Assembly (NCBI GenBank): GCA_964200075.2
Contig: CAXNAA020000270.1
Location: 1 to 23,278, forward strand
Direction: 5' to 3'
From: Sphacelaria rigidula
Lineage: Eukaryota > Phaeophyceae > Sphacelariales
DNA length: 23,278 nucleotides
The position numbers and the translations under genes are program-made. Below are positions 8,502 to 19,912 of this stretch, in pieces (position 1 is the stretch's first letter; every line of letters begins with the position of its first letter). The notes beneath the pieces are model-generated. The model worked only from the letters and a program-made list of their open reading frames with translations. It was not told the DNA's origin and made no database searches.

Positions 8502-9064
8502 GTAGGTCCAAGACAAAGTACGAATAGCTGCTTTATCTCGTTTTTATGTCCGGGCTGCGTTAGAGTAGGTGAAATATAAAGGAGAGGTAGCTACTACATT
8601 TCATGTCTATGTCCGGGCTGTGTTATCGTAAGGTAAATATAGATGAGGGTTAGCTTCTGTATTTCATGTTTTCATCCGGACTGCGTTATAGTAGGTTGAT
8701 AGGTAAGGAGGGTGTGCTTATTTTTTTCATGTCTTTATCCGGGCTGTGTTATAGTAGGTTGAATAAAAAGGAGGGTGAGCTTCTCTATTTCATGTCTATA
8801 CCCGGGCTGTGTTATAGTAGGTTGATCGGGAAGGAGGGTCAGCATTTTCGTTTCATGTCTATGTCTGAGCTGTGTTTTAGTAGGGTAAATGGGAGGGTTA
8901 GCTTCTGTATTTCATATGTTCATCCGGACTGCGTTATTGTAGGTTATTGAGAAAAGAGAGATAGCAACTTTATTTCATGCCTATATCCGGGCTGTGTTAT
9001 GGTAGGTTCAAAAAAAAGAAGGGTTAGCTGCTCTCTTCCATGTATAGATCCGGGCTGTGTAAGA
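8502..9064 (+). repeat. 563-bp unit, first tandem copy (9 monomers)
   Basis: C with ACAAAGTACGAATAGC (8502), D, E, A with GATAGGTAAGG and GTGTGCTTATTT, B, T with CATTTTCGTTTCATG, S (59 bp, 8880-8938), a GAGATAGCAACTTTATT monomer, and G. The next copy begins at 9065. By eye the two differ at about a dozen positions over about 525 bp, close to 98% identity. This is among the youngest duplications in the window. Confidence 0.9.
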
Positions 9065-9585
9065 GTAGGTCCAAGACAAAGTACGAATAGCTGCTTTATC
9101 TTGTTTCTATGTCCGGGCTGCGTTAGAGTAGGTGAAATATAAAGGAGAGGTAGCTACTACATTTCATGTCTATGTCCGGGCTTTGTTATCGTAAGGTAAA
9201 TATAGATGAGGGTTAGCTTCTGTATTTCATGTTTTCATCCGGACTGCGTTAGAGTAGGTTGATAGGTAAGGAGGGTGTGCTTATTTTTTTCATGTCTATA
9301 TCCGGGCTGTGTTATAGTAGGTTGAATAAAAAGGAGGGTGAGCTTCTCTATTTCATGTCTATATCCGGGCTGTGTTATAGTAGGTTGATCGGGAAGGAGG
9401 GTGAGCATTTTCGTTTCATGTCTATGTCTGAGCTGTGTTTTAGTAGGGTAGAAGGGAGGGTTTGCTTCTGTATTTCATATGTTCATCCGGACTGCGTTAT
9501 TGTAGGTTATTGAGAAGAGAGAGATAGCAACTTTATTTCATGTCTATATCCGGGCTGTGTTATGGTAGGTTCAAAAAAAAGAAGG
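9065..9585 (+). repeat. 563-bp unit, second tandem copy
   Basis: It repeats 8502-9022 with a few substitutions, and its S monomer (9443-9501) is also 59 bp. The copy breaks inside the G monomer at about 9585: AAAAAAGAAGGG continues into TGATCTTCTCTATTTC instead of TTAGCTGC. Confidence 0.9.
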
Positions 9586-9738
9586 GTGATCTTCTCTATT
9601 TCATGTCTATATCCGGGCTGTGTTATAGTAGGTTGATCGGGAAGGAGGGTGAGCATTTTCGTTTCATGTCTATGTCTGAGCTGTGTTTTAGTAGGGGTTA
9701 GCTTCTGTATTTCATGTTTTCATGCGGACTGCGTTATT
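9586..9738 (+). repeat. Recombinant monomers: G/A chimera and a 48-bp monomer
   Basis: The chimera after 9585 leads into T with GATCGGGAAGG and CATTTTCGTTTCATG, matching 9385 onward. The next unit, 9691-9738, is only 48 bp: GTAGGGGTTAGCTTCTG joins the first bases of the monomer to TTAGC and removes the A-rich and GGAGGG part. It looks like a third, collapsed remnant of the 563-bp unit. Confidence 0.75.
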
Positions 9739-10175
9739 GTAGGTTAATAGGGAAGGAGGATGAGCTTCTCTATTTCATGCCTATCTCCGGGCTGTGTTAT
9801 AGTAGGTTGAATAAAAAGGAGGGTTAACTTCTCTATTCCATTTGTTCATCCGGACTGCGTTATAGTAGGTTGATCAGGAAGGAGGGTCAGCATTTTTGTT
9901 TCATGTCTATGTCTGAGCTGTGTTTTAGTAGGGTAAAAGGGAGGGTTAGCTTCTGTATTTCATGTGTTCATCCGGACTGCGTTATTGTAGGTTAATAGGG
10001 AAGGAGGATGAGCTTCTCTATTTCATGTCTATATCCGGGCTGTGTTATAGTAGGTTGAATGAAAAGGAGGGTTAGCTTCTCTATTCCATTTGTTCATCCG
10101 GACTGCGTTATAGTGGGTTGATCAGGAAGGAGGGTCAGCATTTTTGTTTCATGTCTATGTCTGAGCTGTGTTTTA
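9739..10175 (+). repeat. 248-bp tandem duplication (A-B-T-S)
   Basis: GTAGGTTAATAGGGAAGGAG occurs at 9739 and again at 9987. Each is followed by B with CCATTTGTTCATCC and then T with GGTCAGCATTTTTG. The S monomer of the first copy is 59 bp (9928-9986), so the unit is 4 x 63 minus 4 bp. The second copy passes into the S monomer at 10176, which has the GGGAAAAAAGGAGG variant. Confidence 0.85.
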
Positions 10176-10640
10176 GTAGGGAAAAAAGGAGGATTAGCTT
10201 CTGTATTTCATGTGTTCATCCGGAATGCGTTATAGTAGGTTGATGAGGAAGGAGAGATAGCAACTTCATTTCATGTCTATATCCGGGCTGGGTTATAGTA
10301 GGTGAAATCAAAAGTACGGTAAGTTTCTCTATTCCATGTTTTCATCCGGACTGCGTTATAGTAGGTTGATGAGGAAGGAGGGTGAGCTTCTCTATTTCAT
10401 GTCTATGTCCGGGCTGTGTTATGGTAGGTTCAAAAACAAGAAGGGTTAGCTGCTCTCTTCCATGTATAAATCCGGGCTGTGTAGGAGTGGGTCCAAGACA
10501 AAGTACGAATAGCTGCTCTATCTCGTTTCTATGTCCGGGCTGCGTTAGAGTAGGTGAAATATATAGGAGAGGTAGCTACTCCATTTCATGTCTATGTCCG
10601 GGCTGTGTTATCGTAAGGTAAATATAGATGAGGGTTAGCT
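10030..10640 (+). repeat. Copy of 8045-8655 displaced by 1985 bp
   Basis: Shared private variants at a constant offset: the S monomer with GGGAAAAAAGGAGG (8191, 10176), CCGGAATGCG, GAGAGATAGCAACTT, AATCAAAAGTACGGTAAG, and C with ACAAAGTACGAATAGC (8502, 10487). The similarity ends inside E at about 10650, where TTTCATGT continues with CTATATCC instead of TTTCATCC. One monomer is missing there relative to 8650. Confidence 0.85.
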
Positions 10641-11175
10641 TCTGTATTTCATGTCTATATCCGGGCTGTGTTATAGTAGGTTGAATAAACAGGAGGGTGA
10701 GCTTCTCTATTTCATGTCTATATCCGGGCTGTGTTATAGTAGGTTGCATAAAAAGGGAGATGAGCTTCTCTATTCCATGTGTTCATCCGGACTGCGTTAT
10801 AGTAGGTTGATCAAGAAGGAGGGTGAGCATTTTTGTTTCATGTCTATGTCTGAGCTGTGTTATAGTAGGGTAAAAAGGAGGGTTAGCTTCTGTATTTCAT
10901 GTGTTCATCCGGACTGCGTTATTGTAGGTTAATGAGAAAAGAGAGATAGCAACTTTATTTCATGTCTATATCCGGGCTGTGTTATAGTAGGTGAGACAAA
11001 ACGTCCGGGTAGATTCTCTATTCCATGTCTATATCCGGACTGCGTCATTGTAGGTTGATCAGGAGGGACCGTGAGCTTATCTATTTCATGTCTATGTCCG
11101 GGCTGTGTTATGGTAGGTTGAAAAAATACAAGGGTTAGCTGCTCTATTCCATGTATATATCCGGGCTGTGTTAGC
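10641..11175 (+). repeat. Remainder of the 10487 higher-order block
   Basis: After the E/A join come B-types with AATAAACAGG and GCATAAAAAGGGAG, T, S (59 bp, 10865-10923), a GAGATAGCAACTTTATT monomer, B with CAAAACGTCCGGG, F with a GGAGGGACCG variant, and G with AAAAAATACAAGGG, then C at 11176. Confidence 0.7.
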
Positions 11176-12435
11176 GTAGGTCCAAAAGAAAGTACGATTA
11201 GCTGCTTCATCTCGTGTCTATGTCCGGGCTGTGTTAGAGTAGGTGAGATAGAAAGGAGAGGTAGCTCCTCCACTTCATGTCTATGTCCGGGCTGTGTTAT
11301 CGTAAGGTAAATATAGATGAGGGTTAGCTTCTGTATTTCATGTTTTCATCCGGACTGCGTTATAGTAGGTTGATAGGGATGGAGGGTGAGCTTATTTATT
11401 TCATGTCTATATCCGGGCTGTGTTATAGTAGGTTGAATAAAAAATACGGTTAGCTTATCTATTCCATGTTTATATCCGGGCTGTTCGATAGTAAGTTGAA
11501 TAAAGAGGAGGGTAAGCTTCTCTTTTTTATGTCTGTGCCCTGGCTGTGTCATGGTAGGTTGAATATAATGGAGGGTGAGCTGCTCTATTCCATGTCTATC
11601 TCCAGGCTGCGCTAGAGTAGGTCCAACAAAAAGGACGGTTAGCTGCTCTATCTCGTGTCTAAGTCCGGGCTGTGTTGAAGTAGGTGATAAAAAAAGGAGA
11701 GATGGCTACTTCATTTCATGTTTATCTCCGGGCTGTGTTACAGTAGGGTGAAAAAAAAGGAGGGTTAGCTTCTGCATTTCATGTTTTTATCCGAACTGCG
11801 TTGTAGTAGGTTGATAAGAAAGGAGGGCGAGCTTCTGTATTTTATGTCTAAATCTGGGCTGTGTTTTATTTGGGTGAAAAAAATAGAGGGTAAGCTCCTG
11901 TATTTCATGTATTCATCCGGACTGCGATATAGTAGGTTGATAAGAAAGGAGGGTGAGCTTCTCTATTTCATGTCTATATCCGGGCTGTGTTATAGTAGGT
12001 TGAATAAAAAGTCCGGGTAGATTCTCTATTCCATGTTTTCATCCGGACTGCGTTATAGTACGTTGATCAGGAAGGAGGGTGAGCTTCTCTATTTCATGTC
12101 TATATAAAAGCTGTGTTAGAGTAGGTTATAAACAGTCGAGGGTGAGCTGCTCTATTCCATGTCAATATCCGGGCTGTGTTCTAGTAGGTTGAATAAAGAG
12201 GAGGGTGAGCTTCTCTATCACATGTCTATGTCCGGGCGGTGTTATGGTAGGTTGAATGAGGAGGAGGTTCATCTTCTCTATTCCATAGTTATACCCGGGC
12301 TGTGTTACAGTAGGTTGATCAGGAAGGAGGGTGAGCTTCTCTATTTCATGTCTATGTCCGGGCTGTGGTATAGTAGGTTGAATAAAAGTGAGGGTGAGCT
12401 GCTCTATTCCATGTCTATCTCCGGGCTGTGTTAGA
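11176..12435 (+). repeat. 7-mer (441 bp) followed by a 13-mer (819 bp)
   Basis: C starts at 11176, 11617 and 12436. The first unit is C-D-E-A-B-J-P. The second continues after E through two rounds of E/A-like monomers (AAAAAATAGAGGGTAAGC at about 11876), then B with AAAAAGTCCGGG, F, a monomer with AACAGTCGAGG, N-like and GGGCGGTGTTATGG types, F and P. The core of one monomer at 12101 has become TATATAAAAGCTG. Confidence 0.75.
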
Positions 12436-13883
12436 GAATGTCCAAGAGAAAGTACGGTTAGCTGCTCTATCTCGTGTCTATGTCCGGGCTGTGTTAGAGG
12501 AGGTGAAATAGAAAGGAGAGATAGCTACTCCATTTCATGTCTATAACCGGGCTGTGTTATAGTAGGGTCAATATGAAGGAGGGTTAGCTTCTGTATTTCA
12601 TGTTTTCATCCGGACTGCGTTGAAGTAGGTTGATAAGAAAGGAGGGTGAGCTTTTGTATATCATGTCTGTATCCGGGCTGTGTTATAAGAGGTTGAATAA
12701 AAAGTACGGTTAGCTTCTTTATTTCTTGTCTATATCCGGGCTGTGTTATGGTAGGTTGAAAAAAAAGAAGGGTTAGCTGCTCTATTCCATGTATATATCC
12801 GGGCTGTGTTAGCGTAGGTCCAAGAGAAAGTACGATTAGCTGGTCTATCTTGTGTCTATGTCCGGGCTGTGTTAGAGTAGGTGAAAAAGAAAGGGGAGAT
12901 GGCTACTCCATTCCATGTTTATAACAGGGCTGTGTTTCAGTAGGGTAAATATGAAGGAGGGTTAGCTTCTGTATTTCATGTTTTATCCGGACTGCGTTAT
13001 AGTAGGTTGATAAGAAAGGAGGGTGAGCTTATATATTTCAAGTCTACATCCGGGCTGTGTTAAAGTAGGTTGAAATAAAAGTACGGTTAGCTTCTCTATT
13101 CTATGTTTATATCCGGACTGCGTTATAGTAGGTTGATCAGGGAGGAGGGTGAGCTTCTCTATTTCATGTTGATATCCGGGCTGTGTTATGGTAGGTTGAA
13201 AAATAAAAAGGGCTAGCTGCTCTTTTCCATGTATATATCCGGGCTGTGTTAGCGTAGGTCCAAGAGAAAGTACGATTAGCTGCTCTATCTCGTGTTTATG
13301 TCCGGGCTGTGTTAGAGTAGGTGAAATAGAAAGGAGAGGTAGCTCCTCCACTTCATGTTTATGTCCGGGCTGTGTCATCGTAAAGTAAATATAGATGAGG
13401 GTTAGTTTCTGTATTTCATGTTTTCATCCGGACTGGGTTAAAGTAGGTGGATAAGGAAGGAGGGTGAGCTTATTTACTTCATGTCTATATCCGGGCTGTG
13501 TTATAGTAGGTTGAATGAAAAGTACAGTGAGCTTATCTATTCCATCTTTATATCCGGGCTGTTTGATAGTAAGTTGAATAGAGACGAGGGTAAGCTTCTC
13601 TATTTCGTGTCTGTGTCCTGGCTGTGTTATAATAGCTTGAATAAAGAGGAGGGTGAGCTTCTCTATGTCATGTCTATGTCCGGGCGGTGTTTTAGTAGAA
13701 TGAATTAAAAGAAGGTTCAGCTTCTCTATTCCATGTTTATACCCCGGCTGTATTATAGTAGGTTGATCAGGAAGGAGGGTGAGCTTCTCTATTTCATGTC
13801 TATATCCGGGCTGTGGTATAGTAGGTTGAATAAAAGGGAGGGTTAGCGTCTCTATTCCATGTATATATCCGGGCTGTGTTACC
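12436..13883 (+). repeat. 6-mer, 7-mer and 10-mer higher-order repeats
   Basis: C starts at 12436 (GAATGTCC variant), 12814, 13254 and 13884. The first unit is C-D-E-A-B-G, one monomer short of the usual form. The second is C-D-E-A-B-F-G. The third adds J with GTGTCCTGGCTG, a GGGCGGTGTTTTAG type, an ACCCCGGCTG type, F and a P-like monomer before the next C. Confidence 0.75.
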
Positions 13884-15582
13884 GTAGGTCCGAGAGAAAG
13901 TACGATTAGCTGCTCTATCTCGTGTCTATGTCCGGGCTGTGTTAGAGTAGGTGAAATAGAAAGGAGAGGTAGCTACTCCATTTAATGTCTATCTCCGGGT
14001 TGTGTTATAGTAGGGTGAAAAAAAAGGAGGGTTAGCTTCTGTATTCCATGTTTTCATACGAACTGCCTTATAGTAGGTTGATAAGAAAGGAGGGTGAGCT
14101 TCTCTATTTCATGTCTATATCCGGGCTGTGTTATAGTAGGGTGAGAAAAAGGAGGGTAAGCTTCTGTATTTCATGTTTTCTTCCGGGCTGCGATAGAGTA
14201 GGCTGATAAGAAAGGAGGGTGAGCTTCTGTATTTCATGTCTACATCCGGGCTGTGTTATAGTAGGTTGAATGAAAAGTCCGGGTAGATTCTCTATTCCAT
14301 GTTTTCATCCGGACTGCGTTATAGTAGGTTAATGAGGAAGGAGGGTGAGCTTTTATATTTCATGTCTATATCCGGGCTGTGTTTTAGTACGTTGAATAAA
14401 GAGGAGGGTGAGCTTCTCTATTTCATGTCTATGTCCGGGCGGTGTTATAGTAGGTTGAATGAAGAGGAGGTTCAGCTTCTCTATTCCATGTTTATACCCG
14501 GGCGGTGTTATAGTAGGTTGATCAAGAAGGAGGGTGAGCTTCTCTATTTCATGTCTATGTCTGGGCTGTGGTATAGTAGGTTGAATAAAAGGGAGGGTGA
14601 GCTGCTCTATTTCATGTCTATTTCCGGGCTGTGTTAGAGTATGTCCAAGGGAAAGTACGGTTAGCTGCTTTATCTCGTGTCTATGTCCGGGCTGTGTTAG
14701 AATAGGTGAAATAAAAAGGAGAGATAGCTACTCCATTTCAGGTCTACAATCGGGCTGTGTTATAGTAGGGTAAATATGAAGGAGGGTTAGCTCGTGTATT
14801 TCATGTTTTCATCCGGGCTGTGTGATCAGAGGTGAAATAAAAAGTACGGTTAGCTTCATTATTTCATGTCTATATCCGGGCTGTGTTATAGTAGGTTGAA
14901 TCAAAAGGAAGGTTAGCTTTTCTGTTCCATGTTTTCATCGGGACTGCTTTATAGTAGATTGATCAGGAAGGAGGGTGAGCTTCTCTATTTCATGTCTATA
15001 TCCGGGCTGTGTTGTGGTAGGATGAAAAAAAAAAGGGTGAGCTGCTCAAATCCATGTCCATCTCCGGGCTGTGTTAAAGTAGGTCCAAGAGAAAGTACGG
15101 TTAGCTGCTCTATCTCGTGTCTATGTCCGGGGCTGTGTTAGAGTAGGTGAAATAGAAAGGAGAGATAGCTACTCCATTTCAAGTCTATAACCGGGCTGTG
15201 TTATAGTAGGGTAAATATGAAGGAGGGTTAGCTTTTGTATCTCATGTTTTCATCAGGACTGCGTTATAGTAGGTTGATAAGAAAGGAGGGTGAGCTTATT
15301 TATTTCATGCCTATATCCGGGATGTGTTATAGTAGATGAAAAGAAAGGGAGGGTTATCTTCTCTATTTCATGTCTATATCCGGGCTGTGTTATAGTAGGT
15401 TGAATAAAAAGTACGGTTAGCTTCTCTATTCCATGTTTTCATCCGGGCTGCTTTATAGTAGGTTGATCAGGAAGGAGGGTTAGCATTTTTGTTTCTTGTC
15501 TATATCCGGGCTGTGTTATGGCAGGTTGAAAAAAAAAAGGGTTAGCTGCTCTATTCCATGTATATTTCCGGGCTGTGTCAGC
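13884..15582 (+). repeat. 12-mer, 7-mer and 8-mer higher-order repeats
   Basis: C starts at 13884, 14639, 15079 and 15583. The 12-mer carries GGGCGGTGTTATAG twice (about 14428-14505), a GAAGAGGAGGTTCAGC type, and F and P. In the 7-mer the E monomer at about 14767 has CTCGTGTATTTCATG and is fused at its end to a B type (GTGTGATCAGAGG). The 8-mer includes a T monomer without S (about 15485). Confidence 0.7.
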
Positions 15583-16775
15583 GTAGGTCCAAGAGAAAAT
15601 ACGATTAGCTGCTCTATCTCGTGTCTATGTCCGGGCTGTGTTAGAGTAGGTGAAATAGAATTTAGAGGTAGCTACTCCATTTCATGTCTATGTCCGGGCG
15701 GTGTTATTGTAAGTTGAATATAGATGAGGGTTAGCTTCTGTATTTCATGTTTTCATCCGGACTGCGTTATAATAGGTTGATAAGGGAGGAGGGTGAGCTT
15801 ATTTATTTCATGCCTATATCCGGGATGTGTTATAGTAGGTTGAATGAAAAGTACGGTTAGCTTATCTATTCCATGTTTATATCCGGGCTGTTTGATAGTA
15901 AGTTGGATAGAGACGAGGGAAAGCTTCTCTATTTCATGTCTGTGTTCTGGCTGTGTTATAGTAGGTTGAATATCATGGAGGGTAAGCTTCTCTATTCCAT
16001 GTCTATCTCCAGGTTGCGCTACAGTAGGTCCAAGAAAAAAGACGGTTAGCTGCTCTATCTCGTGTCTATGTCCGGGCTGTGTTAGAGTAGGTGATATAAA
16101 AAGGGGGGATGGCTACTTCATTTCATTTCCATCTCCAGGCTGGGTTATAGTAGGGTGAATGAAGAGGAGGGTTAGCTTCTGTATTTCATGTTTTCATCCG
16201 GACTACGGTAATGGTAGGTTGATGAGAAAGGAGGGTGAGCTTCTCTTTTTCATGTCTATATCCGGGCTGTGTTATAGTAGGTTGAATACAAAGGAGGGTT
16301 AGGTTCTTTATTCCATGTGTTCTTCCGGACTGCGTTTAAGTAGGTTGATCAGGAAGGAGGGTGAGCATTTTTGTTTCATGTCTATGTCTGAGCTCTGTAT
16401 CAGTAGGGTAAAAGGAGGGTTAGCTCCTGTATTTTATGTTTTCATCCGGACTGCGATATAGTAGGTTGATAACAAAGGAGGGTGAGCTTCTATATTCCAT
16501 GTCTATATCCGGGCTGTGTTATAGTAGGTTGAATAAAGAGGAGGGTAAGCTTCTCTATTTCATGTCTATGTCCGGGCGGTGTTATAGTAGGTTGAATGAA
16601 AAGGGAGTTCGGCTTCTCTATTCCATGTATATACCCGGGCTGTGTTATAGTAGGTTCAATGCAGAGGAGGGTGAAGTTCTCTATTCCATGTCTATGTCCG
16701 GGCTGTGGTATAGTAGGTTGAATCAAAGGGAGGGTGAGCTGCTCTATTCCATGTCTATCTCCGGGCTGTGTTAGA
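15583..16775 (+). repeat. 7-mer (C-D-E-A-B-J-P) and 12-mer higher-order repeats
   Basis: C starts at 15583, 16024 and 16776. The 7-mer has J with GTGTTCTGGCTG. The 12-mer contains T and a shortened S (16403-16460, 58 bp), then A, GGGCGGTGTTATAG, ACCCGGGCTG, N (TTCAATGCAGAGG at about 16653) and P. Confidence 0.75.
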
Positions 16776-17405
16776 GTATGTCCAAGAGAAAGTACGGTTA
16801 ACTGCTCTATCTTGTGTCTATGTTCGGGCTGTGTTAGAGTAGGTGACATAAAAAGAAGAGATAGCTACTCCATTTCATGTCTATCTCCGGGCTGTGTTAT
16901 AGTAGGTGAAATAGAAAGTACGGTTAGCTTCTTTATTGCATGTCTATATCCGGGCTGTTTGATAGTAGGTTCAATAAAGAGGAGGGTAAGCTTCTCTATT
17001 TCATGTCTGTGTTCTGGCTGTGTCATAGTAGGTGGAATATAATGGAGGGTGAGCTGCTCTGTTCCAAGTCTATCTCCGGGCTGTGTTAGAGTATGTCCAA
17101 GAGAAAGTACGGTTAACTGCTCTATCTTGTGTATATGTTCGGGCTGTGTTAGAGTAGGTGAAATAAAAAGAAGAGATAGCTACTCCATTTCATGTCTATA
17201 ACCGGGCTGTGTTATAGTAGGGTAAATATGAAGGAGGGTTGGCTTCTGTATGTTATGTTTTCTTCCGGACTGCGTTATAGTAGGTTAATAAGGAAGGAGA
17301 GATAGCAACTTCATTTCATGTCTATATCCGGGCTGTGTTATACTAGGTGAAATAGGAAGTACGGGTAGCTTCTTTATTGCATGTTCATATCCGGGCTGTG
17401 TTATG
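16776..17405 (+). repeat. 315-bp unit, C monomers in tandem at 16776 and 17091
   Basis: Both C monomers share GTATGTCCAAGAG, GGTTAACTGC, CTATCTTGTG and ATGTTCGGGCTG, and both D monomers share AAAAAGAAGAGATAGC. These variants are not found together in other C-D pairs. The first unit continues with a truncated B-J-P series (D is followed by AAATAGAAAGTACGG without E), so a 5-monomer period resulted. Confidence 0.85.
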
Positions 17406-17909
17406 AAAGGTTGATCAGGAAGGAGAGTGAGCTTCTCTATTTCATGTCTATATCCGGGCTGTGTTATGGTAGGTTGAAAAAAAAAAAGGGTTAGCTGCTC
17501 TATTCCATGTATATATCCGGGCTGGGTTGTAGTAGGTGAAATAGAAAGGAGAGGTAGCTACTTTATTTCATGTCTATGTCCGGGCTGTGTGATCGTAAGG
17601 TAAATATAGATGAGGGTTTGCTTCTGTGTTTCATGTTTTCATCCAGACTGCGGTAAAGTAGGTTGATAAGGAAGGAGGGTGAGCTTCTCTATTTCATGTC
17701 TATATCCGGGCTGTGCTATAGTAGGTTGAGTAAAAAGGAGGGTTAGCTTCTCTATTCCATGTTTATCTCAGGGCTATTTGATAGTGAGTTGAGAACAGAC
17801 GAGGGTAAGCTTACCTATTTCATGTCTGTGTCCTGGCTGTGTTATGGTAGGTTGAATATAATGGAGGGTGAGCTGCTCTGTTCCATGTCTACCTCCGGGC
17901 TGCGCTAGA
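17406..17909 (+). repeat. Block with a G-to-D join lacking C
   Basis: After F, a G monomer with an 11-base A-run (about 17476) ends GGGCTGGGTTGTAG and is followed directly by D (17532, GGAGAGGTAGCTACTTT) and E. The C monomer normally between G and D is missing. The block then runs A, B, a CTATTTGATAGTGAG type, J and P to C at 17910. Confidence 0.75.
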
Positions 17910-19912
17910 GTAGGTCCAAGAAAAGAGACGGTTAGCTGCTTTTTCTCGTGTCTATGTCCGGGCTGTGTTAGAGTAGGTGATATAAAAAGGAGAGATGGCT
18001 ACTTCATTTCATGTCTATCTCCGGGCTGTGTTATAGTAGGGGAAATAAAACGCAGGGTTACTTCTGTATTTCATGTTTTCATCCGGACTGCGTTGTAGTA
18101 GGCTGATCAGGAAGGAGGGTGACCTTCTCTATTTCATGTCTATATCCGGGCTGTGTTAGAGTAGGTTGAATAAAAAGGAGGGTTAACTTCTCTATTCCAT
18201 GTTTATATCCGGGCTGTGTTAGAGTAGGTCCAAGAGAAAGTACGATGAGCTGCTCTATCTCGTGTCTATGTCCGGGCTGTGTTAGAGTAGGTGAAATAGA
18301 ACGGAGAGATAGCTACTCGATTCCATGTCTATGTCCGGGCTGTGTTATCGTAAGGTAAATACAGATGAGCGTTAGCTTCTGTATTTCATGTTTTCAATCG
18401 GACTGCGTTATAGTAGGTTGATAAGGAAGGAGGGTGAGCTTCTCTATTTCATGTCTATATCCGGTCTGTGTTATAGTAGGTGAAATAAAAAGTACGGTTA
18501 GCTTCTCCATTTCATGTCTATATCCGGACTGCGTTATAGTTGGTTGATCAGGAAGGAGGGTGAGCTTCTCGATTTCATCTCTATGTCCGGGCTATGTTAT
18601 GGTAGGTTGAAAAAAACGAAGGGTTAGCTGCTCTATTCCATGTACATATTCGGGCTGTGTTAGCGTAGGTCCAAGAGAAAGTACGATTAGCTGGTCTATC
18701 TCGTGTCTATGTCCGGGCTGTGTTAGAGTAGGTGAAATGAAGAGGAGAGGTAGCTAATCTATGTCATGTCTATGTCCGGGCTGTGTTATCGTAAGGTAAA
18801 TATGAAGGAGGGTTAGCTTCTGTATTTCATGTTTTCATCCGGACTGCGTTAAAGTAGGTTGATAAGGAAGGAGGGCCAGCTTATTTATTTCATGTCTATA
18901 TCCGGGCTTTGTTATAGTAGGTTGAATGAAAAGGGTTAGCGTCTCTATTCCATGTTTATATCCGGGCTGTTTGATAGTGAGTTGAATAAAGAGGAGGGTA
19001 AGCTTCTCTATTTCATGTCTGCGTTCTGGCTGTGTTATAGTAGGATGAATAAAATGGAGGGTGAGCTGCTCTATTTCATGTCTGTCTCCGGGCTGTGCTA
19101 GAGTAGGTCCAAGAAAAAGTACGGTTAGCTGCTCTATCTCGTGTCTATGTCCGGGCTGTGTTAGAGTAGGTGAAATAGAAAGGAGAGATAGCTACTCCAT
19201 TTCATGTCTATCTCCGGGCTGTGTTATAGTAGGGAAAATAAGAAGGAGGGTTAGCTTCTGTATTTCATATTTTCATCCGGACTGCGTTATAGGAGGTTGA
19301 TCAGGAAGGAGGGTGAGCTCTATTGTTTCATGTCTATGTCTGAGCTGTGTTTTAGTAGGGTAAAAAGGAGCGTTAGCTTCTGTATTTCATGTATTCATCC
19401 GGACTGCGTTATAGTAGGTTAATGAAGAAGGGTGAGCTTCTCTATTTCATGTTTATGTCCGGGCTGTTTGATAGTAGGTTATATGAAAAGTCCGGTTAGA
19501 TTCTCTATTCTACTTTTTCATCCGGACTGCGTTATAGTAGGTTGATCAGGAAGGAGGGCGAGCTTTTTTTTTCATGTTTATATCCGGGCTGTATTAGAGT
19601 AGGTTGAAAAAAATGGAGGGTGAGCTGCTCTATTCCATGATTATATCCGGGCGGTGTTATGGTAGGTTGAAAAAAAAGGAGGTTGAGCTTCTTCATTTCA
19701 TGTCTATGTCCGGGCTGTGCTATAGTAGGTTGAATGAAAAGGGGGTTCAGCTTCTCTATTCCATGTTTATATCCGGGCTGTGTTATAGTAGGTTCAATGC
19801 AGAGGAGGGTGAGCTTCTCTATTTCATGTCTATGTCCTGGCTGTGTTATCGTAGGTTGAATGAAAGGGAGGGTGAGCTGCTCTTTTCCATGTCTACTCCG
19901 GGCTGTGTTAGA
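17910..19912 (+). repeat. 5-, 7-, 7- and 13-monomer higher-order repeats
   Basis: C starts at 17910, 18224, 18665, 19103 and 19913. The unit at 18224 is C-D-E-A-B-F-G and the unit at 18665 is C-D-E-A-B-J-P. The 13-mer holds F, T-like, S (59 bp, 19355-19413), a GGGCGGTGTTATGG type, a GGGGGTTCAGC type, N (about 19790) and P. The last P has lost bases in its core (GTCTACTCCGGGCTG). Confidence 0.75.

Noticed and set aside
10929-11273. Minus-strand repetitive ORFs with TQPGYRHEIE repeats (also 11346-11552, 12983-13378, 16490-16849)
   Set aside because: Antisense reading of the same monomers, with no independent coding evidence.
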